Shown: one piece after another, positions 25,271 through 34,061 of the stretch | Layout of the letters: the number at the start of each line of letters is the position of its first letter | Position numbering within the stretch: the stretch's first letter is position 1 | Source: Yoonia sp. G8-12 | Lineage (GTDB): Bacteria; Pseudomonadota; Alphaproteobacteria; Rhodobacterales; Rhodobacteraceae | Assembly (NCBI RefSeq): GCF_038443675.1 | Contig: NZ_CP151762.1 | Coordinates: 868,001-932,000, forward strand | Direction of reading: 5' to 3' | DNA length: 64,000 nucleotides | Translations under genes and position numbers: made by a program | The notes under the pieces: model-generated | Databases searched by the model: none | What the model was told of the DNA's origin: nothing | What the model saw: the letters and a program-made list of their open reading frames with translations, nothing else

Positions 25271-26856
25271 ATGAGCCTGAGAGAAACGACGCCAAAGGAC
25301 CGCATTGTTCTGGACCGCCATGTGAGCATCGCAGATGCCAAGGCAATCATCAGCCTTGGTTTGCAAATTGAAATCCATCCCAACGCCGTTGCGCGTTGTG
25401 CCGCCGCGCACCAAAGATTGCAGCGGGTGATCGCCGAAGATCGCCATGTTTACGGGCTGACGACCGGTTTTGGGCCCCTTGCCAATCGTTTGGTCGACAA
25501 AGCGTCTGGCGCTCTTTTGCAGCAAAACCTGGTGCATCATCTGGCCTCCGGTGTGGGGCCTGCGATGCGGTGGGAAAATGCGCGCGCGATGGTATTTGCG
25601 CGGCTGATGTCGATACTTCAGGGCGCGTCGGGTGCCTCGGCGCCTGCAATCAATGCTTTGATCGTGCTTATGAATTCGGGGCTTGCGCCATCGGTGCCAA
25701 GCCAGGGCACCGTGGGGGCCTCTGGTGATCTGACGCCGCTGGCGCATATGGTGCAATGTTTTCAGGGACGGGGTGATTTTCTGGATAAGACGGGAAATCT
25801 GGTTCAGGGGCACGATGCACTTGCGCAAATGGGGCTGACGCCGATTGATCTGGCCCATCGCGATGGGTTGGCCTTGGTGAACGGCACCTCGGCGATGACA
25901 GGGATTGCCGTGTTGAATGCAGATCGCGCCGCGCGCGCGGTCGCTTGGTCCATCTCACTGACCGCCGCTCTGGCCGAGGTACAGAACGCGCGGACAGAAG
26001 CCTGGCATCCGGCCTTTGGTACATTGCGCCCGCATCCGCGTCAGGCTGAAACCGCGCGTTTGTTGCAGGCGGCATTGGTCGGAAGCGAGCGTGTCGAACG
26101 GGGGCATTTGGCGGATCGCATTCTGACGGATGTTGCGCGCGGAACCGAACAAAGGGCAGGGCAGGACGCCTATAGTTTACGCTGTGCACCTCAGGTGATC
26201 GGGGCGGTCTGGGATATGCTGGATTGGCACAACGGGGTTGTCACGACAGAGCTGAATTCGGTGACTGACAACCCGATTTTTCCGCAGCCGGACGGTGAGG
26301 GGGCTTTGGTGCTTCATGGGGGAATTTCATGGGGCAACATATCGGGTTGGCGTCCGATGCATTGGCAAATGGGGTCAGCGTTCTTGCCGGATTGGCAGAG
26401 CGTCAAATCGCGCGGATTACGGATGAAACGCTCAATCGTGGGCTGCCTGCGTTTTTGCATCAAGGGGTGGCCGGATTGAATTCGGGCTTTATGGGTGCAC
26501 AGGTCACGGCGACGGCACTGGTGGCCGAGATGCGCACAGGGACCGCTGCGTCGGTGCAATCGATTTCAACAAATGGGGCCAATCAGGATGTTGTGTCTAT
26601 GGGCACAATCGCGGCGCGTCATGTCGCGCATAAGTTGGATATGCTTGCCCAGGTGCAGGCCATCCTCGCGCTTGCTTTGGCGCAGGCCATCGACCTGCGC
26701 GCCCAAGACAAAACCGGCCTTCGGTTTTCAACATCGGCCTTGCGGTTCTTGGCGTATGTCAGGGATATAAGCGCACCGTTAATCCACGATCGACCGTTGG
26801 GGCGGGACATCGAAGCAGTCGCCAAAGCGTTTGCCAACGATGCCCCACCGGTTTGA
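25271..26856 (+). pseudogene. tal: Tyrosine ammonia-lyase for PYP chromophore synthesis, -1 frameshift
   Basis: Deaminates tyrosine to p-coumaric acid, the PYP chromophore. 528 residues if restored. The MIO-forming Ala-Ser-Gly is at residues 150-152 in GTVGASGDLTPLAH, the catalytic Tyr in RHVYGLTTGFGPLANRL, and the His-Leu pair that favours tyrosine over phenylalanine in NLVHHLASG. The sequence matches Rhodobacter TAL closely as I recall it. Frame is lost at 26318-26327: the expected HGGNFMGQH is obtained only if the G5 run at 26318-26322 is read as six G. The second part, from MGQHIGLASDALAN to the stop at 26856, is otherwise intact. It converges with gvpA, 11 bases apart. Confidence 0.9.
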
Positions 26857-26867
26857 TTGGGCATGAA

Positions 26868-27080
26868 TTACGCGGTCGCCGGATCCACCGTCAGGCCAAC
26901 GGCCTCTGCGTATTTCAGCCATGTTTCCACCGAGGATACAACAGCGCGGATTTCAATCGCGATCAGTTCGATCCCGACCAGAGAGATGCGAATGAATGCG
27001 TCGATAACGATTCCCTTATCAAGGATCCGGTCCACGACTTCAGCGATTGAAGCCGATGCAATGTTCTTTTCGATTGCCAT
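26868..27080 (-). CDS. gvpA: Gas vesicle major structural protein GvpA
   Basis: 70-residue shell protein that polymerises into the ribbed wall of the gas vesicle. The sequence has the GvpA signature: SIAEVVDRILDKGIVIDAF, then ISLVGIELIAIEIRAVVSSVETWLKYAEAVGL. GGAG lies seven bases before the ATG. It is the last gene of the minus-strand cluster but has its own 115-base upstream gap with a promoter-like sequence, as expected for a highly expressed shell gene. Confidence 0.97.
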   Translation of the reverse strand: MAIEKNIASASIAEVVDRILDKGIVIDAFIRISLVGIELIAIEIRAVVSSVETWLKYAEAVGLTVDPATA

Positions 27081-27097
27081 GTGAGTTCTCCATCAAA

Positions 27098-27128
27098 TTC
27101 ATAGCGTTTCCAGCCTTTTGACTTTCAA
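27098..27128 (-). promoter_or_regulatory. Candidate sigma70-type promoter of gvpA
   Basis: Reading the minus strand, TTGAAA (27128-27123) and CTATGA or TATGAA (27104-27098) are spaced 18-19 bases apart and lie just before the GGAG and start of gvpA. Match to the -10 is only fair. Confidence 0.35.
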
Positions 27129-27195
27129 GGCTCAATCCTGACTACAACTCAGTCCATAATATTGCGTTTATCGGGACATGTAGTTCTTGAAAATT

Positions 27196-29079
27196 TTAGT
27201 TTTGCCGGTCTGGCCGGTCACCGGGTGATGCGGCTGGCTGGACCGTATTCTCCATGATCTGTCGTGCAATCAGTTCTGCAAAATCTTTCCGCAGTTTTTG
27301 CAGTGAAACCCGACTGTCGGAGAAAGATGGCCCACATGGGTTTTGCTCCGGTTCAGCAATTGCTTCTTCAGGTGTTTGTTCTTGTGCCGGCTGTTCGATT
27401 TGTGTGGCAATATTTTCAAATCGGCCCAAAACGGTTTGGAGTGCCGTCGCAAACTGCGCAAAGCTTGTGCGTTGTGCCGTTAGATCCAGGACAGGCGCAG
27501 GGCGGTCGCCGAGTGTGGCAAGCTCTGCCCGCAGGGCACCCAGATCGCCACTTTGCATTGCCATCCGCTCCAACAGGTCGGTTTGTGATTGTTGTGTGGC
27601 CACCGTTGCAAGCGCCGTTTCGATCTGAGCAAGCAAAGGTGCGAAATCTATCCGCTGTGACGCTTTGTCGACACCGTCTACCGCTACTTCAACGCGGGAA
27701 ATGATCGTCTCGATGGCCTGTACAAAATGCGCAAGGCCGCGCCGCTGCGCAGTCTCGGTTTGTGCGGGATCGCTGCGTGCGTCCAACACGGCAAGCTGAC
27801 CTAGAATGCGATCACCTTGCGCAGGGATCGGGGCAAGTGCGTCTTTCAGATCCCCCAATTGTGGGGGCAACCCACACACGGGTGCGAGATTGTTGGTCAG
27901 CAAGTCAATTTTGTGGTGAAGCTCTACTGTACCTGTGTTGTTGGTTTCCGCACCCATTGCAGAAACATCCGCCACGGTTGTTTCAAGCCGCGAAATGACC
28001 GTGCCCATCGCGGTTAAGAACCGCGCGGACGTTTGGCGCTGTTCTGTCTGGTCAACCGTGGCGGTTGGCCGCTGCGACATGGCGGCGACGTCGGCGGTTA
28101 AAGCGGCGATTTGGGTGCTCAGCTGTGCAAGAACGTCAGCATCTGATCTTGGAAGGGTATCGGACAGCTCACGCAGCGTAGCCGATACTGTTTCCAACTT
28201 TGCATCCATAGCCGTCAGGGCAGGGCGGTCTTCAAGCTTTGCCAGCAGATCGGAAATCTCTGATTGTATGCTGTCTTGTGTGCCAGCGGCGCCATGCATG
28301 GCGATCAGTGACTTTATATCGTTCGAGATGGTCGAAAGCGCCTGTTCCATCGTCTGCTGTGTTGCTGCAATTTCCGCGGCTTGCTGGGACAGATCAGGCG
28401 CGGTTGGCACGATGGCAATCTGTGCCGAAAGCCGGGTTTCAAGGTCCGACAGCGATTTTTCTGACAGCTCTGCCAAAGGCAAGGGTGTTTGTCCAACTGT
28501 GAGGGATAGCACTTGGGCAAGATCCGCACGTATCTGCGAAAGCTGCTGCGCGATGTGTTCATGATCAGCCGCAGGGCGGGTGCTGGCGTTGAGTTGTTCA
28601 AGCTGCGCTTGCAACGTGGCGAAAGCAGTTTCGTCTGCCGATGTGCTGGTGATGCTTTGTGCCGTAGTTTCAACGGCGGATTGAATATTTGAAATCTGGT
28701 TCTGTAGCGTTGCAATCTCTTTTTGTTGTTGCTTAAAGGCAGTCAAAACCTCCTCAATTCCCGCTTTTGGTACGTCGTCAGAGGCTTCACTTTCCAGTCG
28801 CGCAATCAATGCATCGAGCTTGACCTCTATACTGTCTTGCGGTTGAGGGTCGTTTGGCATGATTGGCTGCGCAATACCTGCCAACTGGGTCGGCAGATCA
28901 TCAAGACATCCAAGAATGACCATACCGTCATCAAAGGCTGCGGCAAATGTCACTTCGGGGAAATCGCGCACCTTTGAAAGGGCAAAAATCGGGTCAAGCG
29001 ACGCGTTGTTTTCAACAAAATGGGTGGCTATGCCAGCCCGAAAAAGCTGTTGAATATGCACCTGAGAGGATTGTCCCAT
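27196..29079 (-). CDS. Large coiled-coil protein with internal repeats in the gas vesicle cluster
   Basis: About 627 residues from ATG 29079; a start at 29193 is possible but would overlap gvpK. The first 80 residues look like a small globular domain (HFVENNASLDPIFALSKVRDFPEV...). The rest is low in aromatic residues, rich in Ala, Gln, Leu and Thr and strongly coiled-coil. Three related repeats are seen at about 345-372, 443-470 and 534-561, sharing QR...A-x-F..A..T.I.R.E (for instance AQRRGLAHFVQAIETIISR). A basic-acidic C-terminal segment follows. Position between gvpK and gvpA suggests a GvpC-like outer or a scaffold role, but I see no direct match to the 33-residue cyanobacterial GvpC repeat. 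Confidence 0.75.
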   Translation of the reverse strand: MGQSSQVHIQQLFRAGIATHFVENNASLDPIFALSKVRDFPEVTFAAAFDDGMVILGCLDDLPTQLAGIAQPIMPNDPQPQDSIEVKLDALIARLESEASDDVPKAGIEEVLTAFKQQQKEIATLQNQISNIQSAVETTAQSITSTSADETAFATLQAQLEQLNASTRPAADHEHIAQQLSQIRADLAQVLSLTVGQTPLPLAELSEKSLSDLETRLSAQIAIVPTAPDLSQQAAEIAATQQTMEQALSTISNDIKSLIAMHGAAGTQDSIQSEISDLLAKLEDRPALTAMDAKLETVSATLRELSDTLPRSDADVLAQLSTQIAALTADVAAMSQRPTATVDQTEQRQTSARFLTAMGTVISRLETTVADVSAMGAETNNTGTVELHHKIDLLTNNLAPVCGLPPQLGDLKDALAPIPAQGDRILGQLAVLDARSDPAQTETAQRRGLAHFVQAIETIISRVEVAVDGVDKASQRIDFAPLLAQIETALATVATQQSQTDLLERMAMQSGDLGALRAELATLGDRPAPVLDLTAQRTSFAQFATALQTVLGRFENIATQIEQPAQEQTPEEAIAEPEQNPCGPSFSDSRVSLQKLRKDFAELIARQIMENTVQPAASPGDRPDRQN

Positions 29080-29161
29080 TGTCGTTTGATCCTGCCATCT
29101 GCACCGCGCATCTTTCGACAAAACCGTATCAGGTAATGGTTGAGACTGGGTTAATGTCTCT

Positions 29162-29491
29162 TCAGATTGTTTTGCCCAACGGCCCGAGATCAAGTGAGAG
29201 ATCGTCCGGTGTCAGGCCAAATTTTTCTGCCAGATCGTGAATTGCCGCCTCGGCTTTCATCAGTGTCGTGCCCAGTTTTTCTTCTTGAGCGGCCGTCAAA
29301 GTGCCTGCGTCCATGCGGCGGATCGCCTGTAATTCCATGAGCTGACGCAGAAACGCCATTAAACCCAGTACAAGACGGGCGAGGTCTTGTTCCACTGTCT
29401 CGGGATCAATGGTGATGCGATCCGTCACGCCCGCGATCCGGTCTAGGGTTTGCTGAACGTCGGCGTGGTCCCTTGGTGCATTTTGCGTCAT
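29162..29491 (-). CDS. gvpK: Gas vesicle protein GvpK
   Basis: 109 residues. GvpK is an essential accessory protein of gas vesicle assembly. The family core is clear: RITIDPETVEQDLARLVLGLMAFLRQLMELQAIRRMDAGTL is read at residues 25-65, followed by EKLGTTLMKAEAAIHDLAEKFGL. ATG 29491 overlaps the stop of the preceding GvpF/L gene. Confidence 0.94.
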   Translation of the reverse strand: MTQNAPRDHADVQQTLDRIAGVTDRITIDPETVEQDLARLVLGLMAFLRQLMELQAIRRMDAGTLTAAQEEKLGTTLMKAEAAIHDLAEKFGLTPDDLSLDLGPLGKTI

Positions 29492-30105
29492 GCTGTAACC
29501 TCGGGTGCGGGTGTCAGTCTGGCAAATCCGAAAGGTGGCCATAGCCCGGTCACGCAAAGTGACATATCCTTTGGTCCATCCACGCCATTCACGATGCAAG
29601 TTATGTCATCTCGAAACCGTTTTGCGTCCGCCCGCGGGACCAAAAAATCGCACTGCGTGGTACGCGTTGCATGGCGTGCTGGCGTTGCGGGCAGGTCCAC
29701 TCGTTTTGCGATGTCTTTCAAAAGGGTGTCACGCCGGTCTTGTTGGTCTTGCTGCGCTTTGCGCGCCAAAAGCCAGCCGCGCCCACCGCCTGCTGCGGGA
29801 TCTTGTGGTGGGGTGTGTCGAAGCAGAAGTGAAAACTGGCCGTGATTTACCAACCGCCGCCACAGTTTGCCAAGCGCAGCAGATTGCACAGTGTCGATCG
29901 CATCACAAAGCGAAACGTCCTGTGCCGGGGCCGTTGGCAAAAAACAGATCCCAGCGTCGAAACACGCAACCTGCAACGCCAGACGGTCGCGGGCGGTATG
30001 CATAGATGTGTTCGTGGCAACCAGAATTTTCCATCCGCCCCTGTGGTGAAAATGAACGCCACACGGCAGGTCCGCTGCATCTTGTGTCCAGCCAAGTACT
30101 GTCAT
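29488..30105 (-). CDS. GvpF/GvpL-family gas vesicle protein (copy 1)
   Basis: 205 residues. GvpF/L proteins are minor components or chaperones that bind GvpA during nucleation. The C-terminal hallmark VTGLWPPFGFARL is present. The middle is Arg-, Gln- and Asp-rich. The N-terminal half is divergent for the family. ATG overlaps the stop of the gvpS-like gene (ATGA). Confidence 0.85.
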   Translation of the reverse strand: MTVLGWTQDAADLPCGVHFHHRGGWKILVATNTSMHTARDRLALQVACFDAGICFLPTAPAQDVSLCDAIDTVQSAALGKLWRRLVNHGQFSLLLRHTPPQDPAAGGGRGWLLARKAQQDQQDRRDTLLKDIAKRVDLPATPARHATRTTQCDFLVPRADAKRFRDDITCIVNGVDGPKDMSLCVTGLWPPFGFARLTPAPEVTA

Positions 30106-30314
30106 CGTGTCATCCCCTTGGGCCCGATTTTGTCAGGTGATGCCAAAAGCAGATCTAGCCCCAGAAAGACCAGATCGACATCCGCAACTGTCAGCCAGAT
30201 TTCACCCCTGATGACGACCCCATGACGCAACAGACCGTCGACGACATCAACCAAAGCCGTGTCGTGAGAGCGGATTGCATCTTCGGGAGTTGCCATTTCA
30301 AGCTCAAACGCCAT
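30102..30314 (-). CDS. GvpA-family minor shell protein (GvpS/GvpJ type)
   Basis: 70 residues from ATG 30314; a longer start at 30353 would overlap the preceding gene by 50 bases. The core ALVDVVDGLLRHGVVIRGEIWLTVADVDLVFLGLDLLLAS is the GvpA fold with Trp and Asp substitutions typical of minor GvpS/J paralogues that cap or nucleate the vesicle. Basic/Gly tail KIGPKGMTR. Confidence 0.87.
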   Translation of the reverse strand: MAFELEMATPEDAIRSHDTALVDVVDGLLRHGVVIRGEIWLTVADVDLVFLGLDLLLASPDKIGPKGMTR

Positions 30315-31026
30315 CGCAGACCGCGCGATGTGTAGGGGCCTTGAGTGCAGCACTCGAATACGGTGGCCAAGGCCCGGTGATCATCAGGTCGAGGCCAAGC
30401 GCTGCTGCCGGTGCGTGAAGATCACGCGCGATTTGCTGCAAATGAACAACGTCAGTTTTATTCAAAAGAAGAGCACAGTTGAAAAGTTGGTCAGGTTTAG
30501 GCGATGCAGACGCTTCAATCTGTACTGTTGGGGTGTGCAGTTGATCCAGAACCTTTTGCGCAAACACGCGCTGGTCTTGGTGTAAATTGTCACGCGCGGT
30601 GCGCCGCGCACGTTGCATTTGTAGGAACGCGCGTCCGGAACCGGCAGTGACATGGCCTGTTTTTGGGGCCCCTATAATCTTTAATTGGACGGTATATTCC
30701 TGGATGCCATGTAGGGCATCCAGGTTTTGAACATGCCTATCCAGATGCATGGTCAATTCTGATACGACTGCTGCCTTTCGGGAAAATACGCATCCAAGGG
30801 CCATTGGAATGACGGTGGTCTTGTCGCAATAGGCCATCAAAATGGCGTTGTGCCGCATCGCCAAATCCGCAATCTCTTGCGGGGTTAGCTCATCGGGTGT
30901 GACCGGCCGGGATATGGTGCTGATGAGCGCGTTGATCGGTCCACATGGCAGGATGTCATGAAGCGGCGCTGCCCCTGACAGGCCTGTGCCGGCTTGGACA
31001 AGACCGTGAAGTTGAATGCATTGCAT
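30304..31026 (-). CDS. GvpF/GvpL-family gas vesicle protein (copy 2)
   Basis: 240 residues. N-terminal strand MQCIQLHGLVQAGTGL and DILPCGPINALIST match the GvpF/L first domain; a GCVFSRKAAVVSEL segment corresponds to the usual P-x-R-F-G region; the C-terminus has LMITGPWPPYSSAAL, the strongest family motif. Stop and start spacing with its neighbours is one base or less, so it is translated in the same operon. Confidence 0.9.
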   Translation of the reverse strand: MQCIQLHGLVQAGTGLSGAAPLHDILPCGPINALISTISRPVTPDELTPQEIADLAMRHNAILMAYCDKTTVIPMALGCVFSRKAAVVSELTMHLDRHVQNLDALHGIQEYTVQLKIIGAPKTGHVTAGSGRAFLQMQRARRTARDNLHQDQRVFAQKVLDQLHTPTVQIEASASPKPDQLFNCALLLNKTDVVHLQQIARDLHAPAAALGLDLMITGPWPPYSSAALKAPTHRAVCDGV

Positions 31027-31965
31027 CTAGGCGACCTTTCTTTGGGTGACAAAGGCTGCCTGTCCATCCGATATAGCCGTACAAAGAAAGAACGCCTGAT
31101 TATTCGTGCCAACTCTGAATGCTGCATCAATAATTTCGGCACTGCGCTTGATGTCTGCCGCTGCCAAAGGTGACTGCAAAAGCGCATCGCGACGCGCCCG
31201 TGCAATATCTTGCTGGGTGTCATGCGGACGTGAACCAATTGTTTCCAAAGCAATTTCTATATCCCGCGCGGTGATCTTGCGAGGTGCGAGGCTTGCAAAG
31301 GAAGCCGCAGGCGCCGGGCCGATCTGCTTGATCCGCAGACCTTCTGTCCAGATTGCATCAATCGCTTCGATCGTTTGGTCAAGCTCTGCGAGGCGAGATG
31401 TTTCGACAAGAACAACACTATTTGTCAGCATGTCGTCTGTGACAGGCAGCTGTAAGACTTCAGATGCAACCTTTTCGAGCAAGTGCAGAATCTGGTTCTG
31501 CAGCCGCTCAGAAAGCGCTTTCACGCTAAGAGACAGCTTGTCCGGCGCAATGCTGACTTCGCCAAAAAGACCTGATAACTCCGGAGAGTTGCGAAATTTG
31601 CTTAGAACGCCTTGGGGGTCCCAGCTGACTGTGACCTGAAACTGCACCTTGCCCGCAAAACGACTGGCGAGGGCGTCAAGAAGTGGACGATTAGCAGCGA
31701 TAAGCGCGGGCACGTCTGCTTGATCGATCATGGAATCCATCCCAAAAGGCAGGACTGTTCCACACTGCATGCACTGTTCCAGCCATGCCTGCCGTTGCGC
31801 GGCTGTCAGCAGCACATCTTTGCGCGAAAGTGGTAATTTGATTGCAGAACGCGGGTGTTGGGCAAGGACAGCCGTATAGCCATGTGCGGGCACAAATTGC
31901 AGCTGCACATGCACAGATGACGTTAACGTGCCCGGTAGCACCGCGATGATCTCGGATGATGTCAT
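31027..31965 (-). CDS. GvpF/GvpL-family gas vesicle protein (copy 3, long)
   Basis: 312 residues from ATG 31965 (an upstream ATG at 31995 is possible). Family features are VLPFGMDSMIDQADVPALI, GKVQFQVTVSWD and, near the end of the domain, VLVETSRLAELDQTIEAIDAI with KQIGPAPAASFASLAP. The last 80 residues extend beyond the usual domain (KITARDIEIALETIG...) and resemble a J-domain-like helical tail in outline only. Gas vesicle clusters often carry two to four such paralogues. Confidence 0.85.
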   Translation of the reverse strand: MTSSEIIAVLPGTLTSSVHVQLQFVPAHGYTAVLAQHPRSAIKLPLSRKDVLLTAAQRQAWLEQCMQCGTVLPFGMDSMIDQADVPALIAANRPLLDALASRFAGKVQFQVTVSWDPQGVLSKFRNSPELSGLFGEVSIAPDKLSLSVKALSERLQNQILHLLEKVASEVLQLPVTDDMLTNSVVLVETSRLAELDQTIEAIDAIWTEGLRIKQIGPAPAASFASLAPRKITARDIEIALETIGSRPHDTQQDIARARRDALLQSPLAAADIKRSAEIIDAAFRVGTNNQAFFLCTAISDGQAAFVTQRKVA

Positions 31966-32073
31966 TGTGATGCGCTTCTCATGCTGCATGACCAAACACA
32001 GTTAGCTTGCACGGTGCCATCGCCCCGCGCCAGGTTCTGGTAACAAGCGTGCCATAATAGATCGGGTGCTCTG

Positions 32074-32304
32074 TCATGTTTGGCCTTTGATACGCAGCAA
32101 CAGATGTGTCTCGGCTTCATCATATTCCTCTTCAGTGATCGCGCCTGCCAGCAGTTGTGTTTCCAGTGCCGCGAGCGATTTGCGCAGCGCAGCGGGATCG
32201 TTCAGTTCTTTGTCTGCGGCCTCCTCGATCTTGCGCGCGACCCAAAGGGTGCCATCGACCGGTCCCTTAATGGGTAGGGTTAGCAACGTTCTCAGCAAAC
32301 CCAT
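32074..32304 (-). CDS. gvpG: Gas vesicle protein GvpG
   Basis: 76 residues. The start MGLLRTLLTLPIKGPVDGTLWVARKIEEAADKEL and the EITEEEY-like end (GAITEEEYDEAETHLL) are diagnostic of GvpG, a small assembly protein usually beside gvpF. Its start overlaps the gvpF stop. A 108-base gap follows before the next GvpF/L gene. Confidence 0.95.
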   Translation of the reverse strand: MGLLRTLLTLPIKGPVDGTLWVARKIEEAADKELNDPAALRKSLAALETQLLAGAITEEEYDEAETHLLLRIKGQT

Positions 32305-33073
32305 CAGGCAGCCGCCTGATCACGTTCAAGACCAAGGTTCAGGCTGACAAAATGATAAATTGGCACGGGACCGATCACCTGGATCAATGGCTCTTCTGCG
32401 GGCGCAAAATCCAGCTTGGTTGTGGCCGCAACGATTGCGGCTTGAAATCGGTCTTGCTCATCGTGCGAAACGAGGAATTCAGCGCGCAGAACTTCGGTGT
32501 CTTCTTCCGGTTTGCGCAAGACATGGTCGCGCGCAAAGGGGCGTAACTCGGCCAACAGGGCGCGTTGCGCTGCTCCGCGGCGGCGGTCGACCAACTCTGC
32601 CAGCCGCCCGCCGAAAGCAGCAATCGCAAAATGCGCCTCGGGCCCGGCTTTGCGCAGGGCTGCCTGTTCGGCGCGCAGGGACGGGCTGCTTTCAAGAGCG
32701 GCACAAAGAGCAGGCTGGCGCGCAAATGAGATGCGCACACCGAGTTCAACCGCACCCTTAACCTTCATGAACTGCGCGTTGATTTGCTGCATGTTTTCGT
32801 CAATCAACGCACTGACCTGCGCCAGATCCACAGCAGCGAGCCCAAATCGCGCGGGTAAAACCGAGCCCAGCGAAAGGATTTTTCCAGCACTCTGGTGTGC
32901 GTCAAAAGCAGCCGTCGTTTAGGCAGTATCTCTTGATCGTCATGGTCCGAGTAGAGAAGGGACCAAGGGCCTACAGGGGCAACTTGAAGTGGCCCTTGTA
33001 AGCCTTGCACCCCATCCAACGCTACCGAAAGCGTGTCTTTATCTGCGGCGGACAGTCCATAAATATATATCAT
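32304..33073 (-). pseudogene. gvpF: gvpF-type gene interrupted by a -1 frameshift
   Basis: GvpF/L protein of about 256 residues if restored, the copy closest to canonical GvpF. The first frame starts at ATG 33073 (MIYIYGLSAADKDTLS, overlapping the previous stop) and reads to HTRVLEK; the next expected residues, ILSLGSVLPARFGLAAVDLAQ, lie in another frame that continues to LIQVIGPVPIYHFVSLNL and the stop at 32304. The frame is restored if the T5 run at 32879-32883 (A5 on the coding strand) is six bases long. As GvpF is needed for vesicle formation in other organisms, a true mutation would probably abolish vesicles. Confidence 0.88.
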
Positions 33074-33417
33074 GCGTCGATCCACTTTGCGGACGCATCC
33101 ATCAGGTGAGACGTCAGTGGTTCAGGCACCACTTGCGCGTACGCTGGCGACGAAGGTTTGGAAAGTTTGCAAGGACTGTTCTGATCTGCGGCACCGGACT
33201 GCGCGTTATTGTTATGGATGAAAGCATCTGTATCGCTCCTGATGCCGCCATGCTCCGCTTCAAAGACGTGATCGCCCTTAATAACCGTCCCTGTGTGGTC
33301 CTTCAGCACGCCAAAAATATCAGTGATTGCATCACCAAGCGCAGCAGACAGGCCGTGGAGCCGCGCGTTGATCTGTTCCGCGTTGTGTTCAAACAATGCT
33401 TGTTTTGGCATGGTCAT
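33070..33417 (-). CDS. Small unrecognised protein in the gas vesicle operon
   Basis: 115 residues. I do not recognise it. The first half is helical and amphipathic (EHNAEQINARLHGLSAALGDAITDIFGVLKDHTG is read at residues 10-43); the second half is polar with Asn/Ser/Pro and no motif. Its start overlaps the gvpJ end by 29 bases and its stop overlaps the gvpF start, so it lies firmly inside the operon and is probably real. It may be a gas vesicle assembly factor. Confidence 0.6.
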   Translation of the reverse strand: MTMPKQALFEHNAEQINARLHGLSAALGDAITDIFGVLKDHTGTVIKGDHVFEAEHGGIRSDTDAFIHNNNAQSGAADQNSPCKLSKPSSPAYAQVVPEPLTSHLMDASAKWIDA

Positions 33418-33733
33418 CTGCGACGGACCCTTCCTTGGTTTGGGTTGCTAGTGCTGCTTCTAATCTGTCGATCCGGTCCAAAAGTGCAGTGTTCTGCGCC
33501 TCTAACGTGTCCGCCTGCGCGGACAATCGCGGGTCGTTTTCCCACCAGTTAATTCCCATCTCCTTGGCCTTGTCGACGGTGGCGATTAACAGCCGCAACC
33601 GGATGGTGAGCAGCTCAATTCCGACAAGCGAAACAGACACGTCACCGGCAATAACGACACCCTTGTTAAGGATGCGTTCTAGCACATCGGCAAGTCCGTC
33701 GCCTTGTGCGGGGCTTTGGATATCATACGCCAT
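33389..33733 (-). CDS. gvpJ: Gas vesicle protein GvpJ (GvpA family with C-terminal helix)
   Basis: 114 residues. The GvpA-like core GLADVLERILNKGVVIAGDVSVSLVGIELLTIRLRLLIATVDKAKEMG covers residues 13-60, followed by INWWENDPRLS, a phrase typical of GvpJ, then a coiled-coil tail (LEAQNTALLDRIDRLEAALATQ). GvpJ is a minor component thought to seed or cap the vesicle. ATG overlaps the gvpO stop. Confidence 0.92.
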   Translation of the reverse strand: MAYDIQSPAQGDGLADVLERILNKGVVIAGDVSVSLVGIELLTIRLRLLIATVDKAKEMGINWWENDPRLSAQADTLEAQNTALLDRIDRLEAALATQTKEGSVADDHAKTSIV

Positions 33734-34041
33734 CAGCCTTCCTGATCCTCGCGATGATAACGGCGTAATCTGTTGAAGTTGATAAGATCTGCATCGGCAT
33801 TCAGCTGGACCTGATATGTCGTTAGCAGATCATTGTCGCCCATGCGGGCAAAGCTTTCGACAACGTCGATGGCGACTGTCCATTCTCCCGCATCTGCCCG
33901 GGTGCATTGCACGATTGCATCAATCTGTTGGCCGGTCATGGCACCGATAGCCGCCTTGGCCGCGTCGATCGCGTCAAGCATGGTCAGCGCCTTTTGAACC
34001 GCTTGGGGGCGTTCGCACTGGAGTGCTGGATCATCCGCCAT
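33733..34041 (-). CDS. gvpO: Gas vesicle protein GvpO
   Basis: 102 residues. GvpO family features: GAMTGQQIDAIVQCTRADAGEWTVAIDVVE, then LLTTYQVQLNADADLINFNRLRRYHRED, which ends like other GvpO proteins with an YxR-rich tail. Role in assembly or regulation of vesicle formation. In the operon between the GvpV-like gene and gvpJ. Confidence 0.93.
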   Translation of the reverse strand: MADDPALQCERPQAVQKALTMLDAIDAAKAAIGAMTGQQIDAIVQCTRADAGEWTVAIDVVESFARMGDNDLLTTYQVQLNADADLINFNRLRRYHREDQEG

Positions 34042-34061
34042 GGACCGTCCTTTCGTAGAGA

